A stretch of DNA of 47,329 nt from Zetaproteobacteria bacterium (GTDB taxonomy: Bacteria > Pseudomonadota > Zetaproteobacteria > Mariprofundales > Mariprofundaceae), in contig NVWS02000057.1 in assembly GCA_002746295.2 (NCBI GenBank), forward strand, positions 1 to 47,329. Reading direction: 5' to 3'. The notes beneath the pieces were generated by a model. The model had not been told where the DNA came from. It was given only the letters and a program-made list of their open reading frames with translations, and did no database searches. This document shows positions 1-8,701 of the stretch, in pieces. Position 1 is the first letter of the stretch; each line of letters begins with the position of its first letter. A program made the translations under genes and the position numbers.

Positions 1-1070
1 AAGATTTTCCAGACCCTCTTACATGGCTTTTGGGACAAGTTGGGGAACTTCCTTTGCCAAGAAGGTCAAAGAAGAGGGCTGTCTGTAACCCGTTGATTTT
101 ACTGGCTGTCCCGTCTTAAAAGGGAAGCCGTCTTATGTATGCCTGTAAAGCATGCTCAAACCTTTTTTCTGAGACGAAAAACACGGCATTGGCAGGTCTT
201 AGAACCGACATGGATACCATTACAAAAGTGATGAGTTCTCTCAATGATGGAATGAGTATCAATGCTACTTCCCGAATATTTCAAATAAGTCGAAATACAG
301 TTAGAAGCTGGTTAGATAAGCTAGGAAACACTGTTATTATACTCTCGGTGTCAACATTTTGTTAAGCAAGTGATCGAAGGCGATGAGCTTTATACCAAGG
401 TTGATAAAAACAGCCCGCAAGATGAATCAAAAGGCTGGACAATTGTTCTTATGGATCGTGCTTCTCGCTTTATTTGGCATTTAGAATGTGGTGAAAAAGA
501 CCGTGATTTATTTATGGATGCGATGAAAGTTGTTACACAAGTTATTGAAAAAACAGGCGGACTTTTTCTATTTACGGATGGAGAGCGTCGTTATGGAAAT
601 ATGCCATGAGGTTATTCGTACTGGAAAACGAGGTCGCCCTGCCAAGACATTGGTTGAAAATGTCATTGTCCGTGTTAAAAATAAGGGGGCTCAAGCACAT
701 AAAAAAGGACCTAAAAGAGAGAAATATCAGGCACCACAACCTGAACACCCAGCAACAACACTTTCTCCTGAAAATCACGAGATTCATGCCAATCATTTGG
801 AAGCTTTTAATAGTGCATTACGACGAAAACTTTCCTGTTACAGACGTAGAACAAACACATACGCTAAGGATACAGAGAGATTGCAAACGCGACTCAATGT
901 ACACTCGGTTTTTCACAACTTTATTTGCAAGCACTTCACAACCAAAAAAGTGCCTGCTGTAGGTTTAGGAATCGTTGAAAAAGGATTTTCTATCGCTGAT
1001 ATGTTTAGAATACAGGTGCTGCCAACAGATCACCAATAAATCACATCAAACTCAACTGACCCAGTACCCT
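1..1070 (+). mobile_element. Remnant of an IS1-type insertion sequence (left end outside the window)
   Basis: The broken transposase reading frames at 135-1039 fill most of this stretch. Bases 1-134 have no clean frame but sit where the N-terminal zinc-finger coding part should be, with stops in every frame I translated. The segment after the transposase, around 1058-1070 (GACCCAGTACCC), is a plausible right inverted-repeat end, but the left end is not in the window, so neither the matching repeat nor a target duplication can be checked. The next gene, on the minus strand, ends at 1106. Confidence 0.6.
135..1039 (+). pseudogene. IS1-family-like transposase, broken by at least two frameshifts
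   Basis: Three successive frames together spell one transposase. The first (135 to about 330) has the second Cys pair of a zinc finger (YACKACSNLF) and a helix-turn-helix (SINATSRIFQISRNTVRSWLDKLG). The second (about 331-600) has the first two acidic residues of a DDE-type core, in EGDELYTKV and FTDGERRYGN. The third (about 596-1039) has EICHEVIRTGKRGRP, VKNKGAQAHKKGPKR and the third acidic residue in HANHLEAFNSALRR. The first switch needs a +1 shift near 325-333. The second, at 595-600, looks like a small deletion, because two or three residues expected between YGN and EICHE are absent. An upstream stop (the TAA at 114-116 in the first frame) is a further lesion. I expect no active enzyme. 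Confidence is high that this is a transposase relic and moderate for the IS1 family label. Confidence 0.8.
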
Positions 1071-1105
1071 ATATATCGGTTTTTAATACCTTTCCAAGCT
1101 TCGAC

Positions 1106-3532
1106 TTACATTGCCGAATAAATAAAGTCATTGTAATCAATCACACCATCCATCGCCAATTGAAAGGCAACTTTGGCTTTGGGTTCCATGCCTGATTCCA
1201 CCGCAATGCGCTGTAACTCTTGCCCTGTCACACCATCATGAATCGCCTGACGCACCACTTCATTCACCACCAAAAATTCATACGCCATCACACGTCCTGA
1301 ATAACCTGTTTCATGGCATTCAGAGCAACCCACTGCTTCATAAAGCTGCGCAGCTTCACCAAATCCAAAGCTTTTCACCCTTGCATAAGCCACATCATCC
1401 ACAGCCACAGCTTGGCGACATTCTAAACACAGCTTTTTCAATAATGTCTGGCTCATCACACCCAACAAAGAGGGTGCAATCAAGTAGTTGGGAATATTTA
1501 AGTCATTCAATCGAATAATCGTATCAACCGCTGAATTGGTATGCAGTGTTGAAAGCATCAAATGCCCCGTCAAAGCCGCTTCAATCCCAATGGACGCAGT
1601 TTCTTCATCACGCATCTCACCAATCATAATCACATCAGGATCGTGACGAAGAACATTGCGTAGTACACGTGCAAAGGTTAGACCAATTTGATTGTTTACC
1701 TGAATTTGATTGGCATCTTTGATTTCCGATTCTACGGGGTCTTCAATCGTTAAAATATGCACGGGCATATCTGATAAAGATTTTAAAACCGCAAACAAGG
1801 TTGTCGATTTACCAGAACCCGTCGGACCTGTAACAAGAATGAGTCCATAAGGTTTGTGAGCCATGTCTGATAAGTGTTGAATATCCTCATCACGCAGCCC
1901 CAGCATATCCAAATCCACAGCCATATCTTTGTTCAACACACGCAATACCAAGGATTCACCATAAGCATTGGGAATACAGGAGACACGAAATTCATACTTC
2001 CGTTTACCATCCCGTAAAATCATACGCCCATCCTGCGGCATACGCCGTTCTGCAATATTCATCCCACTTAAGATTTTAATACGTGCCGAAATTTTCGCAT
2101 GTAAACTCTTGTCCAAGGCACTTTCAGAAATCAATTGCCCATTCAGCCGATATGCCAGAATGATTTTATTGGTCTGTGGTAAAATATGAATATCCGAAGC
2201 TTCTTTTTTCAAGCCATTGCTGATAATACGGTTCACCAAACGAACAATCGGGGCATCTTGTGTAGACTCAGTAATTTCTAATTCACTGTACTCCTCATCA
2301 CCCATATCTCCATCTTGATGCAAGAATTCACACGACAACTCATCACTGTACTCTTCTTCTTCCACATAATGATCAATTCGCGCCTTCAATTGCGAACCTT
2401 TGACCATGACTTCATGGATTTTTTTTCCTGTGGCAAAAGCAATTTGATCATAAGCTTCCAAGCCCAAAGGATCACTCAAAGCAATGGTTAAGGTGTGTTG
2501 ATCCGAGTCAATGGGTAACACTTGGTATTTTTCAATAACACTGCGCGTCACTTCACTTTCAGCCATTTCATTGATGCTATAGGTATCCAAATCCACCGCA
2601 GGCAAACGAAATTTTTTCGCCAAAACATACAACAGTTGATCCTCTGTAATCACCTCAGTGCTCAATAAAATCTCACCCAAACGTAAACCACGAACCTTTT
2701 GCTCTGCCAATGCCAGATCCAAATCCATATCTGTAATCAGCTTGGCTTCGACTAAAATTTCACCCAGCCGCAATTTTTGGTGCTTTTGAAAGTGCAATGC
2801 CGACAACAACTCTTTGGAAGTAATCACACCTGTCTCGACAAAAATAGTCCCCAGTGCTTTCTTCGAGCGGATCTGTTCTTTCAGACCTGCTTTGATTTGC
2901 ATCTGGGTTACCTGCTTTCTTTCCATCAGAATATCACCAAGCTTGATGTCCTTATGTCGCTGAACATCCAAAGCATGCTTGATATCTTTAACGGTGATTT
3001 TCCCCTGCTCTTTTAACACGACACCCAGAGGCGGCGTTTCTTTTTTTTGTAAATCAAGTGCGTTCTGAATTTCTTGTGGTGATGCTAAATTCTCACTGAT
3101 TAACAAATCACCCAATTTATCAGGCTGTTCTTCAAAATGAATACCGCGCCGATAAAAGAAAATACGTCGATAAGGGGTAAACTTATTGTTGCTAATGGCA
3201 AAGAAACCAGGCGCATGGGGCAATGCTGGATATGCCTGTACATGGAACGTTTCCGAGTGAATGGTGGTGATTTTGAGTTCTTCTAATTTTTGTTCTTGAT
3301 ACGTTGGCAAGTCATTGCTTTGCTCATTATGATGCTGACCAATATAGACAATATCTTTGGCTGACAACAATTGCTCAATCACTTGACCATCTGCACCCGT
3401 ACGAAAAAAATGCAGCTCATGCATCGCCGATGAGAAGCCCCGTAAATAACCGTCAAGCGTTTCACCTGAAAGTAAATTGATACTGACAGTTTGGGATGAT
3501 GCTTGACTGGGAGGAGAGGCAATTTTTTTCAT
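1106..3532 (-). CDS. GspE/PilB-family ATPase with six tandem MshEN-type (c-di-GMP-binding-like) motifs
   Basis: A secretion/pilus-type hexameric ATPase, 808 residues from the ATG at 3532, longer than a usual PilB (about 570). Order: an unassigned N-terminal region (about 1-135); six copies of a 24-residue motif starting near residues 139, 168, 197, 226, 255 and 284 (KLGDLL..., PLGVVL..., KLGDIL..., ALGTIF..., RLGEIL..., RLGEIL...); a T2SSE N-terminal-like domain to about 400; then the ATPase core. The core has Walker A GPTGSGKS (569-576), Walker B VIMIGEMRD (about 634-642), the His box LSTLHTNSA, and a CxxC pair plus a second CxxC pair (C702/C705, C736/C739) for a zinc site. An in-frame TTG at 3553 could add seven residues; neither start has a clear ribosome site. 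It lies alone, away from the pil cluster at 9312-16076, so it may drive a second machine (MshE-like pilus or type II secretion) or act as an alternative extension motor. The machine it serves is unknown. Confidence 0.85.
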   Translation of the reverse strand: MKKIASPPSQASSQTVSINLLSGETLDGYLRGFSSAMHELHFFRTGADGQVIEQLLSAKDIVYIGQHHNEQSNDLPTYQEQKLEELKITTIHSETFHVQAYPALPHAPGFFAISNNKFTPYRRIFFYRRGIHFEEQPDKLGDLLISENLASPQEIQNALDLQKKETPPLGVVLKEQGKITVKDIKHALDVQRHKDIKLGDILMERKQVTQMQIKAGLKEQIRSKKALGTIFVETGVITSKELLSALHFQKHQKLRLGEILVEAKLITDMDLDLALAEQKVRGLRLGEILLSTEVITEDQLLYVLAKKFRLPAVDLDTYSINEMAESEVTRSVIEKYQVLPIDSDQHTLTIALSDPLGLEAYDQIAFATGKKIHEVMVKGSQLKARIDHYVEEEEYSDELSCEFLHQDGDMGDEEYSELEITESTQDAPIVRLVNRIISNGLKKEASDIHILPQTNKIILAYRLNGQLISESALDKSLHAKISARIKILSGMNIAERRMPQDGRMILRDGKRKYEFRVSCIPNAYGESLVLRVLNKDMAVDLDMLGLRDEDIQHLSDMAHKPYGLILVTGPTGSGKSTTLFAVLKSLSDMPVHILTIEDPVESEIKDANQIQVNNQIGLTFARVLRNVLRHDPDVIMIGEMRDEETASIGIEAALTGHLMLSTLHTNSAVDTIIRLNDLNIPNYLIAPSLLGVMSQTLLKKLCLECRQAVAVDDVAYARVKSFGFGEAAQLYEAVGCSECHETGYSGRVMAYEFLVVNEVVRQAIHDGVTGQELQRIAVESGMEPKAKVAFQLAMDGVIDYNDFIYSAM
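2612..3118 (-). repeat. Six tandem 29-codon repeats inside the ATPase gene
   Basis: The Leu-Gly of each unit recurs at exact 29-residue intervals, six times. Each unit fits x-L-G-x-x-hydrophobic(2)-x-x-x-hydrophobic(2)-x4-hydrophobic-x3-L-x-x-Q followed by a five-residue spacer, which is the spacing described for the two-motif MshEN c-di-GMP-binding domain. The last unit ends in K rather than Q. Protein similarity is clear while the DNA copies have diverged, so the expansion is old and probably kept by selection. Confidence 0.85.
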
Positions 3533-3573
3533 ACTAACACGATGGATAAGCAACCCAAGCGTGTCAAGAGATC

Positions 3574-3601
3574 TTACTGCATCATCGAGCCAATGCAGTA
3601 A
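3574..3601. repeat. Perfect 9-bp inverted repeat between dapD and the ATPase gene
   Basis: TTACTGCAT (3574-3582) and ATGCAGTAA (3593-3601) are perfect reverse complements around a 10-base loop. The site lies between the dapD stop (3620) and the start of the ATPase gene. On the minus strand no T run follows the stem, so it is not a classical terminator; it could protect an mRNA 3' end or be an operator. A TTGACA sequence on the minus strand (3562-3567) lies just downstream of it, with only a poor -10. Confidence 0.5.
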
Positions 3602-3619
3602 AAACTCCCTTCAAACCGA

Positions 3620-4441
3620 TTATTCACGTAATAATTCAGTAATACCTGTTTTTGAACGTGTTTTTTCATCGACTGTTTTCACAATCACAGCACAATAAAG
3701 GTTCGGGCCGCCCGAAGCACCGGGCATGGAACCTGAAACGACTACGGAATACGCAGGTACTTCACCATAGGTCACTTCACCTGTTGCGCGGTTAAAAATA
3801 CGTGTTGACTGCCCAATATACACACCCATGGAAATCACCGAGCCTTCACGCACAATCACACCTTCCACAATTTCAGAACGCGCACCAATAAAGCAGTTAT
3901 CTTCAATAATCGTTGGTGTCGCTTGCAATGGCTCAAGCACACCACCAATACCTACGCCCCCAGATAAATGAACATTTTTACCAATTTGCGCACATGAACC
4001 CACGGTTGCCCATGTATCCACCATCGTGCCTTCATCCACATAAGCACCAATATTCACATACGATGGCATCAATACGACTTTATTGGCAATATAAGAGCCT
4101 TTACGCACCGATGCAGGCGGAACAACACGCATCCCACCCTTGCGAAACATATCTTCACCCCAGTTGGCAAATTTTTGCGGCACTTTATCAAAATAGGTGG
4201 TGCCTGCACCATGTACCACTTCATTATCATGCAGTTTGAAAAATAATAATACTGCTTTTTTTAACCATTCATTGGTTTTCCACACACCATCCGCGCCTTT
4301 CTCTGCCACACGGATACCACCAGCATCCAATAAATCCACCGCACGAATCACCGCAGAACGAACTTCTGCATCCGCAGAATCCATATTCCAATCGTTGCGT
4401 GTATCCCAAGCTTGCTCAATCACTTCTTGTAAATGGTTCAT
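3620..4441 (-). CDS. dapD: 2,3,4,5-tetrahydropyridine-2,6-dicarboxylate N-succinyltransferase
   Basis: Cytoplasmic enzyme that succinylates tetrahydrodipicolinate in the succinylase branch of lysine/meso-diaminopimelate synthesis, feeding peptidoglycan. The protein is 273 residues, the usual length. After an N-terminal helical domain, the middle is a left-handed beta-helix of hexapeptide repeats ([20 protein letters not shown], then [20 protein letters not shown]), and the C-terminus [14 protein letters not shown] is family-typical. The ATG at 4441 is preceded by AGGAG at a good distance. It follows slyX by 29 bases on the same strand and is probably cotranscribed with it. Identification is secure. 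Confidence 0.95.
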   Translation of the reverse strand: MNHLQEVIEQAWDTRNDWNMDSADAEVRSAVIRAVDLLDAGGIRVAEKGADGVWKTNEWLKKAVLLFFKLHDNEVVHGAGTTYFDKVPQKFANWGEDMFRKGGMRVVPPASVRKGSYIANKVVLMPSYVNIGAYVDEGTMVDTWATVGSCAQIGKNVHLSGGVGIGGVLEPLQATPTIIEDNCFIGARSEIVEGVIVREGSVISMGVYIGQSTRIFNRATGEVTYGEVPAYSVVVSGSMPGASGGPNLYCAVIVKTVDEKTRSKTGITELLRE

Positions 4442-4470
4442 AACTTCTCCTTGTCATTCAATTTAATCAT

Positions 4471-4680
4471 CTAATAATGCGGTGGTGGAACGTCTTCTTC
4501 AGGTCGGGCAAGTTGCGAACCCATGATGCCCCTCAAGGACTCCCGCATACGATTCATATCATCTTTCAAAGATGTCAGTTCTTGTTGTTGCTGAGTGACC
4601 ACATCATTCAATGTCTGCAACAAATCTTCCTGATAAGCATATTTGGTTTGTAACTCAATCATGCCTTGTTCTATATTCAT
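4471..4680 (-). CDS. slyX: SlyX family protein
   Basis: A 69-residue coiled-coil protein with heptad-like spacing through residues 8-50 (LQTKYAYQEDLLQTLNDVV) and the characteristic PPPHY C-terminus of SlyX. Its biochemical role is not established; in enterobacteria it neighbours the slyD peptidyl-prolyl isomerase gene, which is not present here. The ATG overlaps the stop of the upstream permease gene as ATGA (4677-4680), so translation is probably coupled. Confidence 0.85.
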   Translation of the reverse strand: MNIEQGMIELQTKYAYQEDLLQTLNDVVTQQQQELTSLKDDMNRMRESLRGIMGSQLARPEEDVPPPHY

Positions 4681-5732
4681 TGCAATACTCCTTTCTCTTT
4701 CAGAGGGTCAATGGGTGGTTCAATATCAGGACCTAAAAGAACAGCCAACCATTGTGTTTTTTCATTCGCTTCCAACGCCAATTTAACAATCATCGTCAAA
4801 GGCACGGATAACAGCATACCCACAGAACCCAACAACCAACCCCAAAAGACCAAAGACAAAAATACAACAAGCGTAGATAAGCCCACACCTTTGCCCAAAA
4901 AGCGTGGTTCAACCACGCTGCCCATGACAATATTAATCACCATATAAAGCACTGCCGTGTAAATAGCACCTTCACCACCCAATTGAATCCATGCCAGTAA
5001 TACCGCAGGAACAGCCGCAATCATCGAACCAATATTGGGAACGTAATTTAACAAAAATGCCAACAAGCCCCAAAGAATCGGGTAGTCCACACCCAATAAT
5101 GATAAACCCAACACCACCAACAAGCCTGTCAGCAAACTCACCGCCGTTTTAATCAATAAATACTGATTCACACTATCTAAAAATTTCTGAACGGCGGTCG
5201 TTTTGGGCGCATGTTCGCCCAAGTGTTGCCATTTATGGGGTAAAGAAATGGCTTCGGACAGTAAAAAAATCACCGTCAATATGATAAAAAAGGTGTTCGC
5301 CAATACATTGCCAAAGCCTGCCAGTAATTTGCCAGCAAAGCCCATCGCAATCGATGGATCAAGTGCCGCAAGAATACTTTGATTGGAAAGGTGCAAACCC
5401 AAGCCATTCAATGTTTGCAATAAATCTTCCATTTGAAGCTTTAAACGACTTTGATATGTCGGTAAATTTTGTGAAAAATCTGCGACCGATGCACCTGCAA
5501 AGGTTGCCACAAACACACCCAACAAGACCAAACCCATCATCACCAAAGCAATCGCCCATGTCGATGGCACACCTTTATCCAGCAAGTAGCGCAGAGGTGG
5601 CAAACAAATACATGCCATAAACAACGATAACAATAAGGGTATCAACACCGAAGCGGCAGCTTGTATGCCCGCCATCACAATCACCAAACAAGCAAGTGAC
5701 ACCAATACGGGTGAGTGTTGACGTATCAGCAT
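4677..5732 (-). CDS. AI-2E family transporter (PerM/YdiK-type permease)
   Basis: A 351-residue integral membrane protein. Two hydrophobic hairpins lie near the N-terminus (about 10-45 and 60-85). A soluble stretch (about 90-135) and more membrane segments follow, with the family's C-terminal region (NYVPNIGSMIAAVPAVLLA, then VVEPRFLGKGVGLS and LSLVFWGWLLGSVGMLLSVP). Family members were named for autoinducer-2 export in one case; others handle ions or metabolites, so the substrate is unknown. It begins five bases after the Bfd-like gene and overlaps slyX. No strong ribosome site is visible, which suggests reinitiation from the upstream gene. Confidence 0.88.
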   Translation of the reverse strand: MLIRQHSPVLVSLACLVIVMAGIQAAASVLIPLLLSLFMACICLPPLRYLLDKGVPSTWAIALVMMGLVLLGVFVATFAGASVADFSQNLPTYQSRLKLQMEDLLQTLNGLGLHLSNQSILAALDPSIAMGFAGKLLAGFGNVLANTFFIILTVIFLLSEAISLPHKWQHLGEHAPKTTAVQKFLDSVNQYLLIKTAVSLLTGLLVVLGLSLLGVDYPILWGLLAFLLNYVPNIGSMIAAVPAVLLAWIQLGGEGAIYTAVLYMVINIVMGSVVEPRFLGKGVGLSTLVVFLSLVFWGWLLGSVGMLLSVPLTMIVKLALEANEKTQWLAVLLGPDIEPPIDPLKEKGVLQ

Positions 5733-5737
5733 GTCAT

Positions 5738-5938
5738 TTATTCGTATTGACTTAAACGCGGGTCTTCAAGCTCAAAAGCATCCTCACCTGAAGCAAAGGC
5801 TAATTTCAAATAGGGTAAACAGCCTTCACATTCTTGACCTGCTCCCGCAGCCACCACAGCTTCCAACGAACCCATTTCTTTTAATTGAGCAAAGGTTTTC
5901 CCCAAACATTCACAACGGTTGACCTTTTCTTCACACAT
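5738..5938 (-). CDS. Small Bfd-like [2Fe-2S]-binding protein
   Basis: 66 residues with cysteines at 9, 11, 37 and 40 (CEC...CEGC), the CxC-(about 25)-CxxC layout of BFD-like [2Fe-2S] domains such as bacterioferritin-associated ferredoxin. The region around the second pair (AGAGQECEGCLPYLK) also fits. Bfd proper uses its cluster to release iron from bacterioferritin; whether this copy does so is unknown, since no bacterioferritin gene is in the window. The ATG at 5938 has AAGGAG upstream. It lies between a small membrane protein gene and the permease gene, all on the minus strand. Confidence 0.75.
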   Translation of the reverse strand: MCEEKVNRCECLGKTFAQLKEMGSLEAVVAAGAGQECEGCLPYLKLAFASGEDAFELEDPRLSQYE

Positions 5939-5958
5939 AATTCAAGCTCCTTATGCCT

Positions 5959-6156
5959 TTATCGTTTGATGAACATCGGTATCACCATCAATACCCCACC
6001 CACAAGTAATATGAGTATCCAATTTGTTATAAAATAGGGAAAAATACAAAGCCCAATACCCACCAACAAGGGAACAATCTTGCTCTGTTTTTTGCCATAC
6101 AAGAAGAAGCCAAAACCTATGCTACCAAATAAGAAGCCCAGCCAAAGTGCTGTCAC
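5959..6156 (-). CDS. Small two/three-helix membrane protein, translationally coupled to lspA
   Basis: From the GTG at 6156 the protein has 65 residues and is almost entirely hydrophobic: TALWLGFLFGSIGFGFF, a basic loop YGKKQSK, IVPLLVGIGLCIFPYF, then ILILLVGGVLMVIPMF and a basic end. I recall similar small proteins in proteobacterial genomes that carry vague transport-like names; no function is known to me. The GTG starts one base after the lspA stop (6158-6160), and the purine-rich lspA end (AAAAGAGTAAG) can act as ribosome site. A longer frame from 6300 runs inside lspA in another frame, and its N-terminal half is not family-like, so I reject that start. Confidence 0.7.
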   Translation of the reverse strand: MTALWLGFLFGSIGFGFFLYGKKQSKIVPLLVGIGLCIFPYFITNWILILLVGGVLMVIPMFIKR

Positions 6157-6157
6157 C

Positions 6158-6649
6158 TTACTCTTTTTTTTCTTGTTTAAAGTTGGATATAAGCAGCCCC
6201 ACCACCGCCACTGAAATACAACTATCGGCCACATTAAAGGCAGGCCAATGGTATTCAACACCCTGCCAAACCACATACCAATCAATAAAATCAACCACAT
6301 AACCCAAGGTTAAACGATCCCAAATATTACCCGTTGCACCCGCAAGAATCAGTACAAACATCCATGTTTCTAAACCTGCTTTGGCGCGTTCTTTCCACCA
6401 CCAAAAAGCAACCACAGATGCAATGCCTCCTGTCATCAATAACAATAAATTCGTACGCCAAGCATGATTCCAATCGGCAAACATCGAGAAAGCCACGCCA
6501 AAGTTGTGCGCTTTGACCAAGTCAAAATAACCTTCTACCACGGACATCTGAAAAAATGGCAATTGCTGCTCAATCCAATGTTTACTCCACTGATCCAATA
6601 AGACCAAAGAAACCAGTAGTGAAAACTGCACATACATCCGCGCTGACAT
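6158..6649 (-). CDS. lspA: Lipoprotein signal peptidase (signal peptidase II)
   Basis: Inner-membrane aspartyl protease that removes signal peptides from diacylglyceryl-prolipoproteins. 163 residues with four membrane segments. Motifs: LLDQWSKHWIE near residue 18, HNFGVAFSMF near 49, GNIWDRLTLGYVVDFID near 107-123 and PAFNVADSCIS near 136-146. The catalytic Asp pair should be the one in VVDF and the one in NVADS. The ATG overlaps the rho stop by one base (TAATG at 6647-6651), so it is read from the rho mRNA. Identification is secure. Confidence 0.95.
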   Translation of the reverse strand: MSARMYVQFSLLVSLVLLDQWSKHWIEQQLPFFQMSVVEGYFDLVKAHNFGVAFSMFADWNHAWRTNLLLLMTGGIASVVAFWWWKERAKAGLETWMFVLILAGATGNIWDRLTLGYVVDFIDWYVVWQGVEYHWPAFNVADSCISVAVVGLLISNFKQEKKE

Positions 6650-8553
6650 TATTGATTCATGCGTTCAAAGAATTCATCATTATCTTTCGTGGTGCTAAGT
6701 TTATCCAGCAAAAATTCCATCGAAGATACGGCATTCATCGGTGATAAAATTCGACGCAACACCCAAATTTTCTGCAACATTTCAGCGTCAATCAATAGCT
6801 CTTCTTTACGTGTACCCGATGGCGCAATATCAATGGCAGGAAACACACGTTTATCCACCAACTTGCGATTCAAGTTGATTTCCATATTGCCTGTGCCTTT
6901 GAATTCTTCAAAAATCACTTCATCCATTTTTGAACCCGTATCCACCAAGGCTGTGGCAATAATCGTTAAAGAGCCGCCGCCTTCGATATTACGCGCCGCG
7001 CCAAAGAAACGTTTGGGACGATGCAAAGCATTGGCATCCACACCACCCGTTAGAATTTTTCCAGAGGATGGTACAACCGTATTGTATGCACGCGCCAAGC
7101 GAGTGATTGAATCCAATAAAATAATCACATCTTTGCCATGTTCCACCAAACGCTTGGCTTTTTCAATCACCATTTCAGCCACTTGCACATGACGGCTGGC
7201 TGGCTCATCAAAGGTGGATGCGACCACATCACCCTTCACTGAACGTTTCATATCGGTCACTTCTTCAGGGCGTTCATCAATCAATAATACCATCAACGTT
7301 GCTTCGGGATGATTCTGTTCAATCGAATGGGCAATCGACTGCATCATCATCGTTTTACCTGTGCGCGGTGGAGCCACCAACAAACCACGTTGCCCCTTGC
7401 CAATCGGTGACACCAAATCAATCACACGCCCTGTTTTATCCTTATGGGTTGGATCCGCAACCTCCATAATTAAGCGTTCATCAGGATATAACGGTGTTAA
7501 ATTATCAAACAACACCTTGGTTCTAGCCACAGCAGGGGGTTCACCATTGATACTGTCCACTGTTTTTAAGGCAGAATACTTTTCACCTTTTCGCGGAATA
7601 CGAATTTCACCCGTGACCGTATCACCTTTACGCAAAAAAGAGCGGCGTATTTGATGGGTGGACACATACACATCATCCGGACCCGAAAGATAATTGGCTT
7701 CAGCAGAACGCAAAAAACCAAAACCATCGGGTAAAATCTCCAACACTCCTTCTGAATAAATCGTACCACCACGTAAACCGTGTGCGCGTAAAATAGCCGA
7801 TACTTGTTCCTGTTTTCGCATACCTGCCAAATTATCAATGCCAAGCGCATCCGCTTTTTCCAACAGTTCACTTGGCGACATCGCTGCCACATCACGAATA
7901 TCCATGGGAACACCTGATAATTCATCCGACACGGCTTCATCTTCTTCAAACTTAGGGTTGTTGCGGCGACGTTTATCAAAGTTACGGTTACTATTGTTAC
8001 TATTGTTACGGTTTTTATTGTTATTACGATTACTGTTACTACTGTTATTACTACTGTTATTACGGCTGTTGTGAGGGCGAGGCGCACGGTTTTCATCTTT
8101 TTCAGGTGATTGCGTTGAAACTTGCTTCGCCTCTTCTGTTGTTTTTTCCACCACAGGGGGGGTGGCTTCAACAACTTTGGGCTTACGTGGCGCACGTGTT
8201 CGCTTTGGTTTTGGCGCAGCTTTCTCAATATCTCCAGCCGTCGCAACCTCTGCCATAGAAGCACCAGTTTCAACAGAGTTTTTCACACTTTCTGTGGCTA
8301 TTTTTTTCTGTTCTATATCCACTTTACGGGGTCGACCACGACGTTTGGCAGGAGCTTTCTTTTCAGATTCTACAGCAGGAACATCACTGGAACCTGCTTG
8401 CACCACAGAACTCGTATCCTCAACAACCACTTTACGCGGACGACCGCGACGCTTCACAGCTACCGCCTTCTTCACATCCGACTTTTCAGACACATGATCC
8501 TCAGGTTTTTTAACTACTTTTTTTTCAATAACTGAATTTTCTTCAGATGACAT
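6649..8553 (-). CDS. rho: Transcription termination factor Rho with a long low-complexity N-terminal extension
   Basis: Hexameric RNA helicase for factor-dependent termination. The ATG at 8553 (MSSEENSV...) is preceded by TTGGAG seven bases upstream and is preferred over an in-frame ATG at 8604; it gives 634 residues versus about 419 in E. coli. Residues 1-210 are extra: two KRRGRPRK motifs (34-41, 70-77), a related [12 protein letters not shown] (115-126) and an Asn/Ser/Arg-rich tract (about 161-191). The standard Rho follows: N-terminal domain with [15 protein letters not shown], cold-shock-like RNA-binding fold ([15 protein letters not shown]), Walker A APPRTGKT (394-401), Walker [10 protein letters not shown] (475-483), and Q/R-loop region [19 protein letters not shown]. 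The upstream 148 bases (8554-8701) presumably hold its promoter, but I could not pick a convincing one. It heads the rho-lspA-small ORF run. Confidence 0.95.
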   Translation of the reverse strand: MSSEENSVIEKKVVKKPEDHVSEKSDVKKAVAVKRRGRPRKVVVEDTSSVVQAGSSDVPAVESEKKAPAKRRGRPRKVDIEQKKIATESVKNSVETGASMAEVATAGDIEKAAPKPKRTRAPRKPKVVEATPPVVEKTTEEAKQVSTQSPEKDENRAPRPHNSRNNSSNNSSNSNRNNNKNRNNSNNSNRNFDKRRRNNPKFEEDEAVSDELSGVPMDIRDVAAMSPSELLEKADALGIDNLAGMRKQEQVSAILRAHGLRGGTIYSEGVLEILPDGFGFLRSAEANYLSGPDDVYVSTHQIRRSFLRKGDTVTGEIRIPRKGEKYSALKTVDSINGEPPAVARTKVLFDNLTPLYPDERLIMEVADPTHKDKTGRVIDLVSPIGKGQRGLLVAPPRTGKTMMMQSIAHSIEQNHPEATLMVLLIDERPEEVTDMKRSVKGDVVASTFDEPASRHVQVAEMVIEKAKRLVEHGKDVIILLDSITRLARAYNTVVPSSGKILTGGVDANALHRPKRFFGAARNIEGGGSLTIIATALVDTGSKMDEVIFEEFKGTGNMEINLNRKLVDKRVFPAIDIAPSGTRKEELLIDAEMLQKIWVLRRILSPMNAVSSMEFLLDKLSTTKDNDEFFERMNQ

Positions 8554-8701
8554 ACAAACTCCAATAAGGTCGGGGGAACACAGCAAGAAACAACGTAATC
8601 GCACTTAAATTTAAATGAATGAACAACGCACATGGGCGAACCGTGTAAAAATGAACTGCCGAACGGCAACAGCGCATTTCTACAAACCATCGACAAAACC
8701 G

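Noticed and set aside
7975-8075. Short regularly spaced triplets that look like a tandem repeat or CRISPR-like array
   Set aside because: They are Asn/Ser codons of the rho extension in frame; there are no spacers or palindromic repeats.
7566-8273. Long alternative reading frame on the minus strand inside rho, and frames on the opposite strand (8122-8535)
   Set aside because: They are produced by the repetitive Asn/Arg codons of rho; the rho frame has all domain motifs and the ribosome site.
8651-8690. Hairpin TGCCGTTCGGCA (minus strand) after coaE as a terminator
   Set aside because: The stem is only four pairs with a tetraloop and the T stretch is interrupted.
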